A stretch of DNA of 27,867 nt, from contig PS015034.1 of NCBI GenBank assembly GCA_048213135.1, positions 189,360 to 217,226 of the forward strand. Reading direction: 5' to 3'. Within the stretch, counting starts at the first letter, position 1. Each line of letters begins with the position of its first letter. Shown here piece after piece: positions 1-16,407 of this stretch. The position numbers and the translations under genes were made by a program. The notes under the pieces are model-generated. The model made no database searches. It worked only from the letters and a program-made list of their open reading frames with translations, and was not told the origin of the DNA. Source of the DNA: Reclinomonas americana ATCC 50394 (taxonomy: Eukaryota; Jakobida; Jakobea; Jakobida).

Positions 1-280
1 GGTACGGTAGGTAGGTACGTAGTAGGAGTAGAGTAGTAGGTGTAGAGTAGAAACGAGCAGAGGAGATGAGAGAGAGAGAGTAGGAGTAGAGAAGAGAGGA
101 GAGAGAGAGAGAGAGAGAGAACAAGGTAAATACAGCACAAACGCACGAAATAAGAGGCAGCCAGCGAGAGAGAGTGGGAGTAGAAGAAGAGTCAGAGGAA
201 CGAAACATAAAAGAGAATACAGCAAAGATGTAAGCATGGAAGCGTGAGAGAAAAAGAGAAAGTGAAAGAGAGAGAGAGAG

Positions 281-322
<42 letters not shown>

Positions 323-806
323 CAACGAGCGTGAGAGTGAGTAGGAGGGTGACAGAAAGACTGAGACTCAATCAGAATCCACATGGTATGGCGATGACGT
401 GAAGCTTCCACACACAGCTGGCGACACACACACTAACACACATACACGTCCACAATCAGCGTGACACAAGAATGTGCGTGAGATTGCGAGAGACGAACAA
501 ATGACAGTGACACACGACGAGTACATGCACCAGAGACAAGCACAAGAACACGCACACACACACACGCACATCTCGATCGCAAACAAAAGCAAGCGCGCAG
601 AGGAGTGCACAACAGAGAGACAGACACACACTTCTCTCTTACACACACGCATACACACGAGACATACACACAGACAACACAGTCATTACCATGATGAGTT
701 GTGTGAGTTTTATGCGTGCGCGCGAAAAACACCAGCAGGGACAGATCACCACGCCACGTCACTCCTTTTGTCCTTCCGCACACTCTTTCACACACGCAGT
801 ACAAGC
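1..806. repeat. Simple-repeat-rich region upstream of the TPR gene
   Basis: No gene is supported here. The segment holds GA-rich tracts (about 61-120 and 262-322) with an embedded GT run (about 285-308), then CA-rich DNA to about 680. Open frames through it on both strands encode only Cys/Val/Arg/Thr-type low-complexity peptides that mirror the dinucleotide repeats, so I do not call them. The last 100 or so bases before 807 are the probable promoter and 5' UTR of the next gene, but no specific element can be recognised. Confidence 0.6.
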
Positions 807-3517
807 ATGTCGTCGGCGGCGAGCTACGTCGTCTCATGGAGCTCACTCCACGACGCACTTGCGCCTGCGGATGGCGCCATTATGATCGCCGATGATGCGG
901 CGGACGACAGCCTGGTGTTTGATGTCGAGGAAGAGGAGGAGGAGGAGGAGGCAGCGGAAGAGCGCATCACACGCACGTTATGGGAGGCCGCGGATCGTGA
1001 TCGTGTGGAGAGAGCGTTGCGCGTGGTCCGAGAGCAGGTGGCTGCGGCCGATGTGCTGCTGCAGAGTTACACACTCTTATATCACGCTTTCTCTGTCTGT
1101 GTGTTCTCCACTGACACACACGCGCGTCTCTCTCTTAGCTGCGAGGTACCGCGAGTGTTTTGTTGTGTTGACGCGTCTGCTGCGGAGGCAATTGCCGCGG
1201 TGGGAGGATGCCGACGCGGGTGTGGCGAGAATGGAGGTGGAGACCATGAGTCATGCGTATGAGGGAGCGTGTCGTGTGGTGGTGCCGCTGCGCGAGGCGC
1301 TCTTGCGGCTGCGCATGGTGGGCGAGAGGTTGCGCGGAGATCTGTGGCGGTGGACCGGCAATTGTGAACTGGCGGAGATGCAGCAGGTGTGTCCGTGTAC
1401 GAGGAGGCAACAGTTGTCCGACGGGAGGTCGGTGCTTACGCGCGCACGCACTCGTGTAGAAGCGTACGCTGGAGTGTGCCGTGCAGAGGCTGGGATTGCC
1501 GGAGGACGATGATCCGGATGTGATTGGCGTGCGGAGTGCGCTGGCGGATGCCATGTGGTCGCTTGGCAAGTACGATGAGGCCATGGTGCGTTTCGCTGCG
1601 GACCGCAGAACGTGATCGTGTGGAGCTCACATGCGCGCTCGTACACAGCCAAAGCACCGACGGGTGCTGGAGTGTCGTGTGCGGGTGCTGGGGCGGGAGC
1701 ACGATGCAACGCTTCTCACGCAGTACCACCTCGGAGTGTGCTATTTTTTCCGGGGCTTTGTGGACGAGGCGCGTACGCTGCTGGAGAGTACGTTTGTCGA
1801 GCGTCGACGAACGAGCATGACCACGCGTGAGTCGTTGCAGGCGCTGCATGCGCTGGCCATGACGCTGCCGCGTGGCTCCACCCGGGCGTTGCAGCTGCAG
1901 TCGGCGTGTACGCTGCTGAGGAGGCGTGTCCTCGGTCCGCGCCACCCCGACACACTGCGCTCGATGAACAACATCTCGTTGGAGATGAGGGCCAGCAATC
2001 ACTTGGCGGCGGCCGTGCGACTCAATCGCTACTGCCTGGCGGTGCGCGTGGCCGACATGGGTGAACTGCATCACGACACTTGTTGCGTCCTCCCAATTTT
2101 TTCTTTCCCTTCCCCTGTCCACTGTCACCTCACCTCCGCTCTCGTCGGCCAGGCGCCTCGTTGCACAATCTGGCCGTGTGTCTGCACAGCATGGTGCCGC
2201 CACAGGATGCCGACGCTGGACGCCTGCTGGCGGTGACCACCAAGCTGGCGGTGGATGTGATGGGAGGGACGCATCCGGAGGCCGAAAAGTCCGCCGCCGG
2301 TCTCAGTGTGGTGGAGACGTGCTTGCGTCGCCAAGCGTACCCGCAGTTGGAGGCGATTCTGGAGGAGTACAAGGTCTTGGGGGAGCGCGTGGCTGCCGTA
2401 CTGCAGGCACGGCATGCCATTCGCGAGTGCCAGATGGAGGAGAGGAGAATACGAGCGGCACTCCGCCATTTGCGATTGGTGGCGGGGTCGGGAGGTGGGT
2501 GTTGTTGTCCGCGCTCTCGTAGCCCGTCGCCATCTCCCTCCTCCTCGTCCTCCTCCTTCATGTCTTTGTTACTCCTGCTGCTGCTGCTGTTGTCGTTATC
2601 GCTGTTGTTGTTGTTGTTGCTTTCTTCGTCTTCTTCTCCCGTCCTCCTTGTTGGTCCTTCTGCTGCAACTGCTGCCTGCTGCTGCTGAGGTTCTTGTTCT
2701 TGTTGTTGTTTTGTTGTTATTCTTCGTCTCCTTCGTCTCTTTGGTTGCTGATGTTCTTGTTGTTATTGTTGCCAATCTTCATCTTCTGCTTGGGCGTCGA
2801 CCATATTCATCTTATCCCTGTCCACCACAAACCACCACCACCGCCTCCTCTTGCCCGCCTCCTCCTTGTTCTCCTTCTTCCTCGTCTGCCGTCTTCTTCT
2901 TATCTTCCGTTGTTGTTGCTGTTGCTATTCTTCCTGTTGTCTTTCTCCTCATTCACCTCCTCCTTGTTTTCCTCCTCCTCCCCCTCTTCCTTGTTCTCCT
3001 TCTTCGTCTGCTCTTCTCATGCGTCTCTTTGTTGTTCGTGCTGCTGCTCTTGCTGTGTTCGCGTGTGGTTGTTGTTGTTGAATCTGTGTCCTTTTCTTCT
3101 CTTCCCCTCCTCCTTGTTCTCCTCCTCCTCCTCCTCCTCCTCCTCCTCCTCCTCCTCCTCCTCCTCCTCCTCCTCCTCCTCCTCCTCCTCCTCCTCCTCC
3201 TCCTCCTCCCCGCCCACCTTGCTCACCGCAAGCACCCCACAGAGGCTGTGATCAACGACCTGGGCTTCATGAGTCTGGAGATCTGCGTGGAGCACACCTC
3301 ATTAATGCGCCGGCGCAAGCAGGCAGTGGTGGACGCCCACAGCCCGCTGTCCCTCATCGCGACGGTGCCAGAGGGCGGAAGCCTTCCGGATGCCGCCACG
3401 GAGACCGACGAGGCCATGCAGCTCGTCTTCCGCATGCTGCACGAGTGGGCGTCGTCGTCACGCGAGATCCCATTATGCGAGTTGTTGGAACAACTCGACC
3501 GAGACAATCCGCAATGA
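807..3517 (+). CDS. TPR-repeat protein, kinesin-light-chain-like; frame disturbed in exon 2
   Basis: Probable scaffold protein of tetratricopeptide repeats; partner unknown. Exons: 807-1065, 1139-2081, 2153-2494, 3243-3517; all three introns join in phase 1. The N-terminus is followed by an acidic Glu run. TPR-like segments of kinesin-light-chain type include VLGREHDATLLTQYHLG (about 1680-1740), VLGPRHPDTLRSMNNIS (about 1930-1980) and ASLHNLAVCLHSM after intron 2. The ATG at 807 is chosen because sequence upstream in the same frame is simple repeat. Oddity: between about 1390 and 1650 the TPR-like reading moves between frames four times (for example VYEEATVVRREVGAY, then LGLPEDDDPDV, then TAERDRVELTCALVHS), with an in-frame TGA near 1613. 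This is either sequencing indels or a decaying gene. Intron 3 (2495-3242) contains a long TCC repeat. Stop TGA at 3515-3517. Confidence 0.72.
2495..3242 (+). repeat. 748-bp intron with TTG/TTC-rich DNA and a (TCC)n microsatellite
   Basis: This is intron 3 of the TPR gene: donor GTGGGT at 2495, acceptor CAC-AG at 3241-3242, phase 1 on both sides. About 3120-3209 is roughly 30 uninterrupted TCC units. The rest is imperfect CTG/TTG/CTC-rich sequence. Frames through it encode Leu/Ser/Val homopolymer-like peptides and are not genes. Confidence 0.85.
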
Positions 3518-3952
3518 ACAAAAATATTATGCACGTGGCGGGGAGGGCATGGGAGAGTAAGGGAGGGAGGGCTGGTGTGCATGATGAGGAACGAAAAAAG
3601 AAAGAANNNNNNNNNNNNNNNNNNNNNNNNNNNNNNNNNNNNNNNNNNNNNNNNNNNNNNNNNNNNNNNNNNNNNNNNNNNNNNNNNNNNNNNNNNNNNN
3701 NNNNNNNNNNNNNNNNNNNNNNGTTGTTGGATGGGACACGTTACGGAGTAACGTCTAGCCCGACCCCAAGTGGCGGGAATCGACAACTTGCTGGATCGAG
3801 TTCTTCTGTGTTCACACACTGACTGACACACACAAATGCACGCACACGCACACTCGCTGCTGTGCGTCAACAACGGCAAGCAAGCACGACCACAAACGAA
3901 CTCAGCTTGCGTGATGTGCCCCTGACACCAATCACATCACGAAACGTTTACG
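3518..3952. other. Intergenic region with assembly gap (N 3607-3722)
   Basis: The region lies between the TPR gene stop and the DRC4 start, in the same orientation. Known flanks contain a purine-rich tract before the gap and CA-rich DNA after it. No gene, RNA or clear promoter motif is visible. Confidence 0.7.
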
Positions 3953-6694
3953 ATGCCACCAGTGAGCACAGCGCTTCCTCCCCATCTGTTCTCCCCCTTC
4001 CCCCGCGCTCACTCACGCTCGCACACACATACACAGAAAGGGAAAAAGGGCGGCAAGAGCTCCGCAGCGGCCTCGTCAGTCTCCGGCGCAGGAAGCGGCG
4101 ACGCACCAGGCGCCGGCGAGTCCGTTGCGTCTCTCCCTCTCTCTCCCTCTCTTCTCTCTCACTCTCTCACACACACATGCGCATCACAACAGATCGCCGA
4201 CAAGGTGGAGGCCGCACGTCACGAACTCGAACAGCAGCGACAGATCATTGAGAGTCGACTGGCGGATGAGATGCGTGCGCGAAACTATGCACAGATGGAA
4301 CGAGTGCGTGGCGACACACACACACACACACACCCTTCCCACCTAACTCTCTCTCTCATCGCTCACCACCGCCCTTGTCTTGCTGCGCAGGATCAAGTGG
4401 CAACTCTGTGGGTGACTGCACGACGCGACAAGGAGCGCTTGGAGCTGGAGATCGCGAAGACTGAGCATGGGGAGGAGTCTGCGGCGCAGCGGCACTCGGC
4501 CGATGTGCGTGTGTTTCAGCAAAAGATCAAGGGTCTCTCGTATGAGCACCGCACGTTGTCGGAGCAGGCGTCGGAGCAGGCGTCGCGCATGTTGGGCGAT
4601 GAGGTGTCGTCGCATAGGCTTCGTGTGCAGCGGATGAAGACGGATAGGTGTGTTCAGGGGAGAGGGAGAAGGCTGGAGAGGGAGAGGGGAGGATGAGGGG
4701 GAGAGGAGGGAGACAGGTTATTGTCGCTCTTGCTCAGTTCACACCATTCACCCACACATCCACGCCAGCCCCCGATTGATGCAGTTCTTTGTAGCTGTAT
4801 TCTCTTCTCTCTTCGTGGCTTACCTCACATATCACCTCCTCTCTCTTCACATCTGCGATTTATTGCTGTTCTGCGGGGGGTTTGTGGTTGTTTTCCTCTC
4901 TTCTCTCCTGGTTCAATGTCTGGCATGTGAACTGCTTCCCTTCATTTGTTGCTTCTCTTCTCCTCGTCGGTAGATGCCCACTGCTCTTCCCCCCTGTTGC
5001 GCGCCTTGCTCAGCGTCGTGTTTTGTGGCTGTGTTTCCGTAAAACCTGTTGTGGCTGTGTTTCTGTCTCCCTCCTCATGACTGCATCATCACTGTCCACG
5101 CAATTGTTATTGTTACTTCCTTCTCGTCTGCTCTTCGTTTTCCACTCGCCCTCTGTTCTTGTCTACATCATGTTCGTTGTCTCTCACCATTGAGTGCTCG
5201 TTATGACTCCTTCTCCCTCTCGCCCTCCCCCTTTTCCTCTTCCCCCTTTCTCACTCTCTCCCTCCCAGACAACTGGCCTACCGCGAGAATTTGGAGAGCA
5301 AGATGAAGCACGAGAAGGAGATTCAGAAGCTGATCAAGAAGCACCTGGCGGCCGTGGAGCTCACGGAGCGCGAGCTGAAGGACCGTCTGACCAATCTGGA
5401 GGCCGCCTACAAGAAACAGCTCGAAAAGGTGCCGTGTCGCTTCTCCCGCATTCGTGCACAAGCACGTGTGCTCACACTCTCCCCCACAGACTCGCCGTTT
5501 CCTCGACCTCCGTCGGCGCGCCGAGGTGCACCAGATGAACGAGCACAAGAACTCGCACATTTTCACGATGATTGAGAGCCACAAGAAGGCGTTTGAGAAC
5601 ACGCGTCAGTACTACAACGAGGTGTTGGCGGTCAACTTGGACATTGTGGCGCAGTTTAAGGACGAGCTGGCCGAGATGCGGTGCGTGGAATCCCTTTCAT
5701 GTGTCAAGAGGAGACACTCACACCTTTTTTACATCCGAGCGCAGCTCTCGCAACCTTGAGAAGAACGAAATGATTACGGAGATTGGTCGTGAGAATCTGA
5801 AGCTGAAGCCGCCGCTGCAGCGCGCAACAGAGGAGAAGCAAATGTTGATGGAGGCGCTGCAGGATGTTGCGTTGCTGCTCACAGCGACGTACATCTCCCT
5901 ATGTTGCTCATTTTTTGTGGTCGGTGTGCAGCGCGAGAAAGACACGGAGACGGGCCGCATGGTGCACGCGTCGCTGCAGAGGGCCGAGCAGGAGATGAGC
6001 GCGCTGCAGGAGGACTTGGCGGAGCTGCGTGGTAAACTGGATCAGACCGAGCGTGAGCGCAACTCGTTTGCCGAGCGCATCATGAACATTCACGAGGAGC
6101 AGTCGAGCTCTGCGGCCATGCGCAACAGCGCGCTGGAGGTGAGTGTCTGCTCCACCCATCCGCTCTGCGTGGTGGCCGTTTTTTTGTTTGGCTGACTTGT
6201 GACGCGCAGCTCGCCATTCAGCGGAGAGAGCAGGAGATTGTCACCCGCGAAGCGCAGATTCAGCAGGTGGTGCGCGAGTACCAGATCCACCCAGACGTCA
6301 TGCAGAGTGTCGGCCAACGGGTACGTACCGTTTGTCTTGCTTATGATCGACTCAAGTGGTCTCACGCTCTTTCCCCGTACGCACGTAGTTGGAGGACGCT
6401 CTCGACGAACAGACGGCACTGATTGACCAGCTGGAGTTCGAGGTGGCCAAAGTCGCCAAGGTCGGTTTTCTCTCGAGTGGCGTCGTCGTGATTTCTGCGC
6501 CTGACACTCTTTCTCTCTCTGCCACCTCACAGGCGCGCGAGGATGCCGTGCAAGTGTACCGCACCAAGCTGCTGGAGATGGGCGTGCCTCCGTCCGACGT
6601 ACCACCACCCGACCCACTGTGGCCCGAGGACTACCCAATCCCCGATGTCATGTTCCGCACCACCAAGGCGCCGGCTGGACTTGTCGTCGGCTGA
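3953..6694 (+). CDS. GAS8: Dynein regulatory complex subunit 4 (DRC4/GAS8 family)
   Basis: DRC4 is a coiled-coil subunit of the nexin-dynein regulatory complex, which links axonemal doublets and controls dynein activity in motile cilia. Eleven exons: 3953-3961, 4037-4123, 4193-4303, 4391-4647, 5269-5428, 5490-5680, 5745-5865, 5932-6138, 6210-6320, 6389-6460, 6533-6694. All splice phases agree and give 495 aa, close to the usual 480 or so. Family hallmarks: a basic MPPKGKKGGK start, ending in a 3-codon first exon; a long charged coiled coil; the conserved middle block DLRRRAEVHQMNEHKN...YYNEVL (exon 6); the C-terminal LEDALDEQTALIDQLEFE segment; and the terminal APAGLVVG, like the GPAGLVG of animal GAS8. 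Intron 4 (4648-5268, 621 bp) is the only long one. No defect is seen. The presence of DRC4 implies that the organism has a motile cilium or flagellum. Confidence 0.95.
4304..4390 (+). repeat. (CA)n microsatellite within DRC4 intron 3
   Basis: A CA run at about 4314-4333 lies inside an 87-bp intron with a GTGCGT donor and GCGCAG acceptor. It is typical of the dinucleotide-rich introns in this window. Confidence 0.85.
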
Positions 6695-7145
6695 GCCACT
6701 TCCTTGCCCAGGTCGGCGGCGTGAGGCCTTTTGTGATAGTAAAGCTGCATGGGAATCAGCAAGGGATGTGGAGCGGCAGAGAGTGCTGAGGGTCAGTTCG
6801 GTTGGTAAACAAGAGCAACGTAAGAAGAAGAAGAAGAGGAAGAACAGCAAGAAACAAACACTTCATGAATGCGACAAACGTCCACAAATCCCTTCCCGAC
6901 AATGACCTTGACAAACCAACAATACAAAACACATAATTACTCTTCTCCAACAGTCATCTTCCATTTCATGAGGCAAAGCCAATCAAACGAAAGAAGAAGA
7001 AGAAGAAGAGCAAAATAGATCCAGAAAAGGTCATTCTTTCTTCTCTTCTCCCTTCTCCATTCTCAAGGTTTGCCATCGTTTTTCTGCACTTCGCCTCAAC
7101 AATCACCGGCGTCCCCCTGTCCTCCGACTCATAATTGTCTCACTG
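6695..7145. other. Intergenic region between DRC4 and the DEAH helicase
   Basis: About 450 bp between a stop codon and the next start in the same orientation. It holds two short AAG-rich tracts (about 6822-6845 and 6990-7010) and CT-rich DNA before 7080. It must contain the DRC4 polyadenylation region and the helicase promoter, but I recognise no specific signal. Confidence 0.6.
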
Positions 7146-11778
<4,633 letters not shown>

Positions 11779-11921
11779 ATAAGAATGGCGAAGATAGGAG
11801 ACACTCAATACAGCGCGCTGCAATAACGAATCATGACAAGAAACGTGACGTTTCCCCGTGTTTTTATGAAACATATAACTATAACAGAAAAAGAATGTTA
11901 CACCCACCCATCCACACAAGT
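11779..11921. other. 143-bp convergent intergenic spacer
   Basis: The spacer lies between the helicase stop (+, 11776-11778) and the kinesin stop (-, 11922-11924). Both 3' ends, including polyadenylation sites, must fit here or overlap. An AT-richer stretch is present at 11860-11900. No discrete signal is identified. Confidence 0.6.
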
Positions 11922-14900
11922 TTATCGGCGAACCGGCGGCAGTCGGTTGCCTGCTGCATCCACGGCGACACTGGAAGCATACGTGCTCGCCATGGTTCCG
12001 TTGCCAGCTGAACCACCTCGTGGCGTTCGCTGTTGTGTAGCCGCGGGTCGTTGTGGTCGCGTGCCGTCGGCCACCAGCTTGTTGTACTCGCGGCTCTTGG
12101 CGTCGAGTGCCGCCCTACGCAACACAAAAAGGCGATAAGAACACCGCAGGTTGTGGTGGTTCATGATTATACAGCCCGCAACTTGGTCTGCCGCCACCTC
12201 ATTTGCTGCTCCTCGTAGCTCTTCTTGTAGTGCGCACGCTCCGACTCGAGTCGACGAATGTACTGCACCGTCTCATCCTCCATGAGCTCCGACAAGAGCT
12301 GTTCTCGAGCACGAGCGGCGGCTTGAGGTGGTGGTCCACGCTGCGCTCACACACCAACAATGAGTGACATGCGCACACTCCAACATGCCCCACCCATCCA
12401 TACCTGCATGGCCTGTCCGCGAATCTCATGCACAAAATCGCGCAGTTGATCCTCATTCATGTCGTCCACATCGACTCCATCAAAAAGATGTACGAGCGCA
12501 TCGCCTCCCGACAGCCCACCATTGGCAGCGTCGCCCGCAAACTGTGGTGGCTCGGCACCCGGACGCTTTGGCGACGAGATCTGGCACCCCCCACACATCC
12601 ACACATGAGTGGAACAGTTACCACCGTCGATGCGATCCCCCACTCCGCACCTTGCCCACACCAACAACTCCCGGTGGCATAAAATCGGTGGCCGAGAAAT
12701 CCGAGCGCGCCGACAGCGCACCCAAATCGCTGGGCGGCGCACCGCGCTGAATGGTGAGCTTCAGCGCCTCGTTGTCGGCCAAGAACCGATTGGCACGACT
12801 AATGTAGCGCTCAAGCGCTGTGAGATTTTCTTCGTGAAGCTCCGGCTTCTCGCCCTTGGGTAGGCGGAAGGCACGAATGCCAGACTTGACTTCGACGGGG
12901 TACCGACTGCCAGGCACAGCAATCAAACGCAGTGAGTACGAGATGGAAGGATAAAGAAAAATGAATGTGGTGGTGGTGGCGGTGCTGGCCGCGTGCAACT
13001 CACCCAGCCTCCATATTCTCAACAATCTGCGACAGCTGCCGAATGAGGTGGAACGTCGACGACAGCTGTTCCCGGTAACCGATAATCTCGGTTTCCGACT
13101 GCGTGACGTGATCCTCCAGTGTGTGAATCAGGTGCTCGCACTCGCGAGTCTTTTGCGTCAGCAGTTCCTCAAACATGGCACGCTGCTCTTGAATGACCAC
13201 ATCCTGCAGAGGAGGTGGGGGTTGATACACAAATCACACGCACTAGACACACACAAACACGCAAACACACAAACCTTGGACTGGTCAAGCTGACGCAGCA
13301 GCTCCTTGTACTGTGTCTCGAGCTTGCTGCGCGTCTCTCGCACCAGCTCCTCCTCACTGCGTGAGCGTGCCGACGCCGCACGCAGCGCCTCCGGCACCTT
13401 GGCCACCAACTCGTGCTGTTGCCGCAACAACTCGTGGTTGTGCGCAATCAGGTCATTCATCATCTCCTCATGCCCTTGTGCGTGCTCATTGAGGGTGTTG
13501 ATGAGTTGACGGCGGCCAACCTGAAAGGAGAACAGGGAGGTGAGTTTAGTGCCACCAAAAAAACACCATTGTGGATATGCACACGAACTGACCTCCACCG
13601 TGTGCTGCATATCCTGCAATCGCTTCTTGTACGTCTCCACAATCGTGTTGTGTTTTTCTTGCTCGTTGCGCACGAGCGTCTGGATGGTCTTGAAGGCGCT
13701 CTTCTTTTGCTCCAGCTTCGACTTGAGGCGCTGCGACTCGCGTTCCGTTCGCTCTGCGGTCCCATACACACAAGTCAGTCAGAGTGTCACTCAAGCAACA
13801 TCGCGCCACCAGGCACCGGCACGCAACGAAGACGACGCTGTGCGGATTCCGCGGCACTGGTGGCATCTCCACCTTCCTCGCCACCGAGACTGCGTGCGCT
13901 CAACATACCCGACGCAGAAGCGGACCCAAACAGGCGCGGTGACATGGACAACTCCTGCGTCTTGGCCCTGGAGCACGCCAAAGATGAGCACGCACGATCA
14001 CAGGTGGAGGAGAGAGGATCGCCAGCGAGTGTACCTTTCGTTGGCCTCCTGCAGCTGCATGCGCAACGAGGCGATTTCATCCTGCAGCTTCTTGATGGTG
14101 CCGGCCTGCTGTTTGGCGGTCATGTCCAAGTAGTTGACGCGCGGCTGATTCTGCACGTTCTTGCACCGCAAGGCGAAGAGCAGTGTGGCCAGCGACTCCT
14201 CGTAGTTGTCGTCGGTGGGCGTGATGGTGGCCAGCAGCGAGGTGTACGAGTTGCCACCGAGCGAGTCTTGCAGAATGCGCGTGAGCTTGGAATCGCGATA
14301 CGGAATGTGTGGATCGCCGCGATCGATGCCGAGAATGACGTTGCCGAGTGCCGAGAGCGACTTGTTGATGACCACGGCCTCCTTCAGTCGCTGACCCTCG
14401 CTCTCCGAGCGCTTCAGTCGTTCCGAACCGGCCAAATCCACCAGGTTCAGCATGCCACTGACGGCCTGCAAAAGATAACCATTTCAGGAAACGTGGTGAG
14501 GAGCTGCAGCCGTGCGCGCATCTCACCTGCTTGTGCTCGTCTCGCGGATCTGTCTGCACCACAGTAATGGTGAACACGGTGTGCGAGCGCGACGAGTACT
14601 CGTTCATCTGCGTCTCAAAGGTGGCGCGTCGCGAGGCACCGGCATTGATGACGGCAATGCACTCGGACATGCGCTCCACGGGAATAATGGACAGATCCTG
14701 CCATGGTACGGAAAGAGGGGTGTGACTCGCGAGCTTACGCGCACACGCATGATTATCATCGACGGCGACAGCCCGTACATACCTTGACATACACAGTGCC
14801 GTTGGGCTTCTCACGAATCTCCAGGCTCTTGGCCGGATACTCAAACGACGCCGTCGAATTGCTTCGCTGCGGTCGCGTGGAGCCCGACTGCGGCCGCCCA

Positions 14901-16407
14901 CTCGCCGGCGGCAGCATATTCGCCGGGTTGTACTCGACCTTGTCCGACGTCACCTGATCGCCCTCCAGATACACCCTCCCGAGATCGCCCACACAGTCGA
15001 GATAAATCTCCAAAAACGACACATGCACCGAGATGTTGCTAAAGTTCCTCCGCCGCTCAATCAGGTTGTACAGATACTCAATGGCACGCGGCAGCAGACC
15101 GCGCTCCTGACCGGCGCGACCAAACACGCTGTAGGTCTTGCCGGAGCCCGTCTGTCCGTACGCAAAGATGCAGGCGTTGAAGCCGTTCATGACGTGGTCG
15201 ACGAGTGGGCGGCACGTCTGAAGGGGGAAGGAGAAGGGAGAATGGAGAAAGGAGGGTGAAGGGAGAAGGAGGGAGTGGGGAGATGGGAAGGGAGTGAGTG
15301 ATTGCCGGCAAGTGAATGATGAAGATGGTGAGAAGGGGCAGGGTGTGAGCTAGTGCGTGGAACATGAGTGACTGGACGACTGGAGAAGGAAACGCGAAGG
15401 GAAGGGAGGGAGGGTGAGTGAATGATAGACGGCAAGTGAATGATGAAGATGGAGAGTGAAGGGAGAAGGGAGAGCGAGAAGAAAGGCGAAGGAGAAGGGA
15501 TAGAAGTGAGGAGGGTGACGGGAGAAGGAGGGAGTGGGGAGATGGGAAGGGAGTGAGTGATTGCCGGCAAGTGAATGATGAAGATGGTGAGAAGGGGCAG
15601 GGTGTGAGCTTGTGCGTGTATCATGAGTGATTGATAGTGCGTGGATCATGAGAGGAAACGTGAAGGGAAGGGAGAGAGGGTGAGTGAATGATAGACGGCA
15701 AGTGAATGATAGGATGGAGAGTGAAGGGAGAAGGGAGAGCGAGAAGAAAGGCGAAGGAGAAGGAATAGAAGTGCGGAGGGTGAAGGGAGAAGGAGGGGGA
15801 GTGGGGGGAAGGGAAGGGAGTGAGTGATTGACAGTCAGTGGATGACTAAGAAGTGAAGGGAGAAGGGAGATAACGAGTGATGAGTGGGCGTTTCGACAGT
15901 GAGCGACTGCGTGATTGTTGTGCATAGTGTGACAGCTCTCTCTCTGTGTGTGTGTGTGTGTGTAGTAAACGAGAGCGAGTGACAGACAAAGTGCGAGTCT
16001 GAGGTCTACAGAATGAATAAATGACTGACGAGTGTGCATATGAGTGCATGAACGTGTCCAACGTACCATCTCAAACACCTCCTCCTGCGTGGTCGCCGGT
16101 GCAAACACTGCATCAAACATGAAATCTCGCTCCTGTCGATCACCGCCTCTCTGCGACGTCTCCGGATCCGCCAACGTAATCACCCGCGCATTCTCCTCGC
16201 TGATTGTCACAATAACCTCACGTTTCGACTATACACAATGAAAGAGAGAGAGAGAGTGAGCACGCCCAACTGCAAACGCCTCTCTCTCTCTCACACAAAG
16301 TGAGACACACACTCAACATCCGCTGGTGGTCGCGCACGAATAAACACATTGACATTGGCGTTCTCTGCAGAGACACCGTCGCCACTGGCACCAGCAGAGG
16401 ACGCCAT
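11922..16407 (-). CDS. Kinesin motor protein, N-terminal motor with coiled-coil tail
   Basis: Microtubule-dependent ATPase motor. Thirteen exons, from 16407 downward: 16407-16318, 16228-16067, 15217-14783, 14697-14527, 14465-14035, 13967-13810, 13753-13593, 13520-13275, 13203-13004, 12906-12651, 12580-12404, 12340-12198, 12114-11922. All phases agree, giving 940 aa. Motor at about residues 17-398: NVNVFIRARPP start; P-loop GQTGSGKT at 105-112; switch I NEYSSRSH at 261-268; switch II LVDLAGSE at 294-301; INKSLSALGNVI; HIPYRDSKLT. The rest is mostly Glu/Gln/Leu-rich coiled coil (about 450-700) and a C-terminus with low-complexity linkers. About 50 extra residues (164-214, Ser/Pro/Arg-rich) interrupt the motor between FLEIYLDCVGDL and SLEIREK. 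The subfamily is unassigned. Intron 2 (15218-16066) holds a minisatellite. The gene starts 64 bp from divergent TAF12. The boundary at 13810 is the least certain. Confidence 0.94.
15251..15866 (-). repeat. Intronic minisatellite, about 260-bp unit, about 2.4 copies
   Basis: Inside kinesin intron 2, purine-rich units begin near 15251, 15510 and 15775 (spacings 259 and 265 bp). Each starts GGAGGGTGA and carries shared internal stretches such as GATTGCCGGCAAGTGAATG and ATGATAGACGGCAAGTGAAT. The third copy is truncated and diverged after about 15830. Within each unit a GGCAAGTGAATGAT segment occurs twice, so shorter internal duplication preceded expansion. Minus-strand open frames across it encode Pro/Ser/Leu/His-rich peptides and are not genes. 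Confidence 0.85.

Noticed and set aside
368-885. Overlapping open frames on both strands in the first kilobase
   Set aside because: They follow CA/GT and GA repeats, encode Cys/Val/Thr/His low-complexity peptide, and have no recognisable domain or codon structure.
2520-3251. Long Leu/Ser/Val-rich open frames resembling membrane proteins
   Set aside because: They lie inside a phase-verified intron and are translations of TTG/TTC/TCC repeats, not membrane segments.
4648-5268. Open frames with hydrophobic stretches within DRC4 intron 4
   Set aside because: The flanking exons join in phase 2 (AG|A, Arg). The frames are CT-rich, unconserved and interrupted by the intron boundaries.
15350-16060. 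Minus-strand open frame rich in Pro, Ser, His and Leu
   Set aside because: It is a translation of the kinesin intron minisatellite; exons on both sides join in phase without it.
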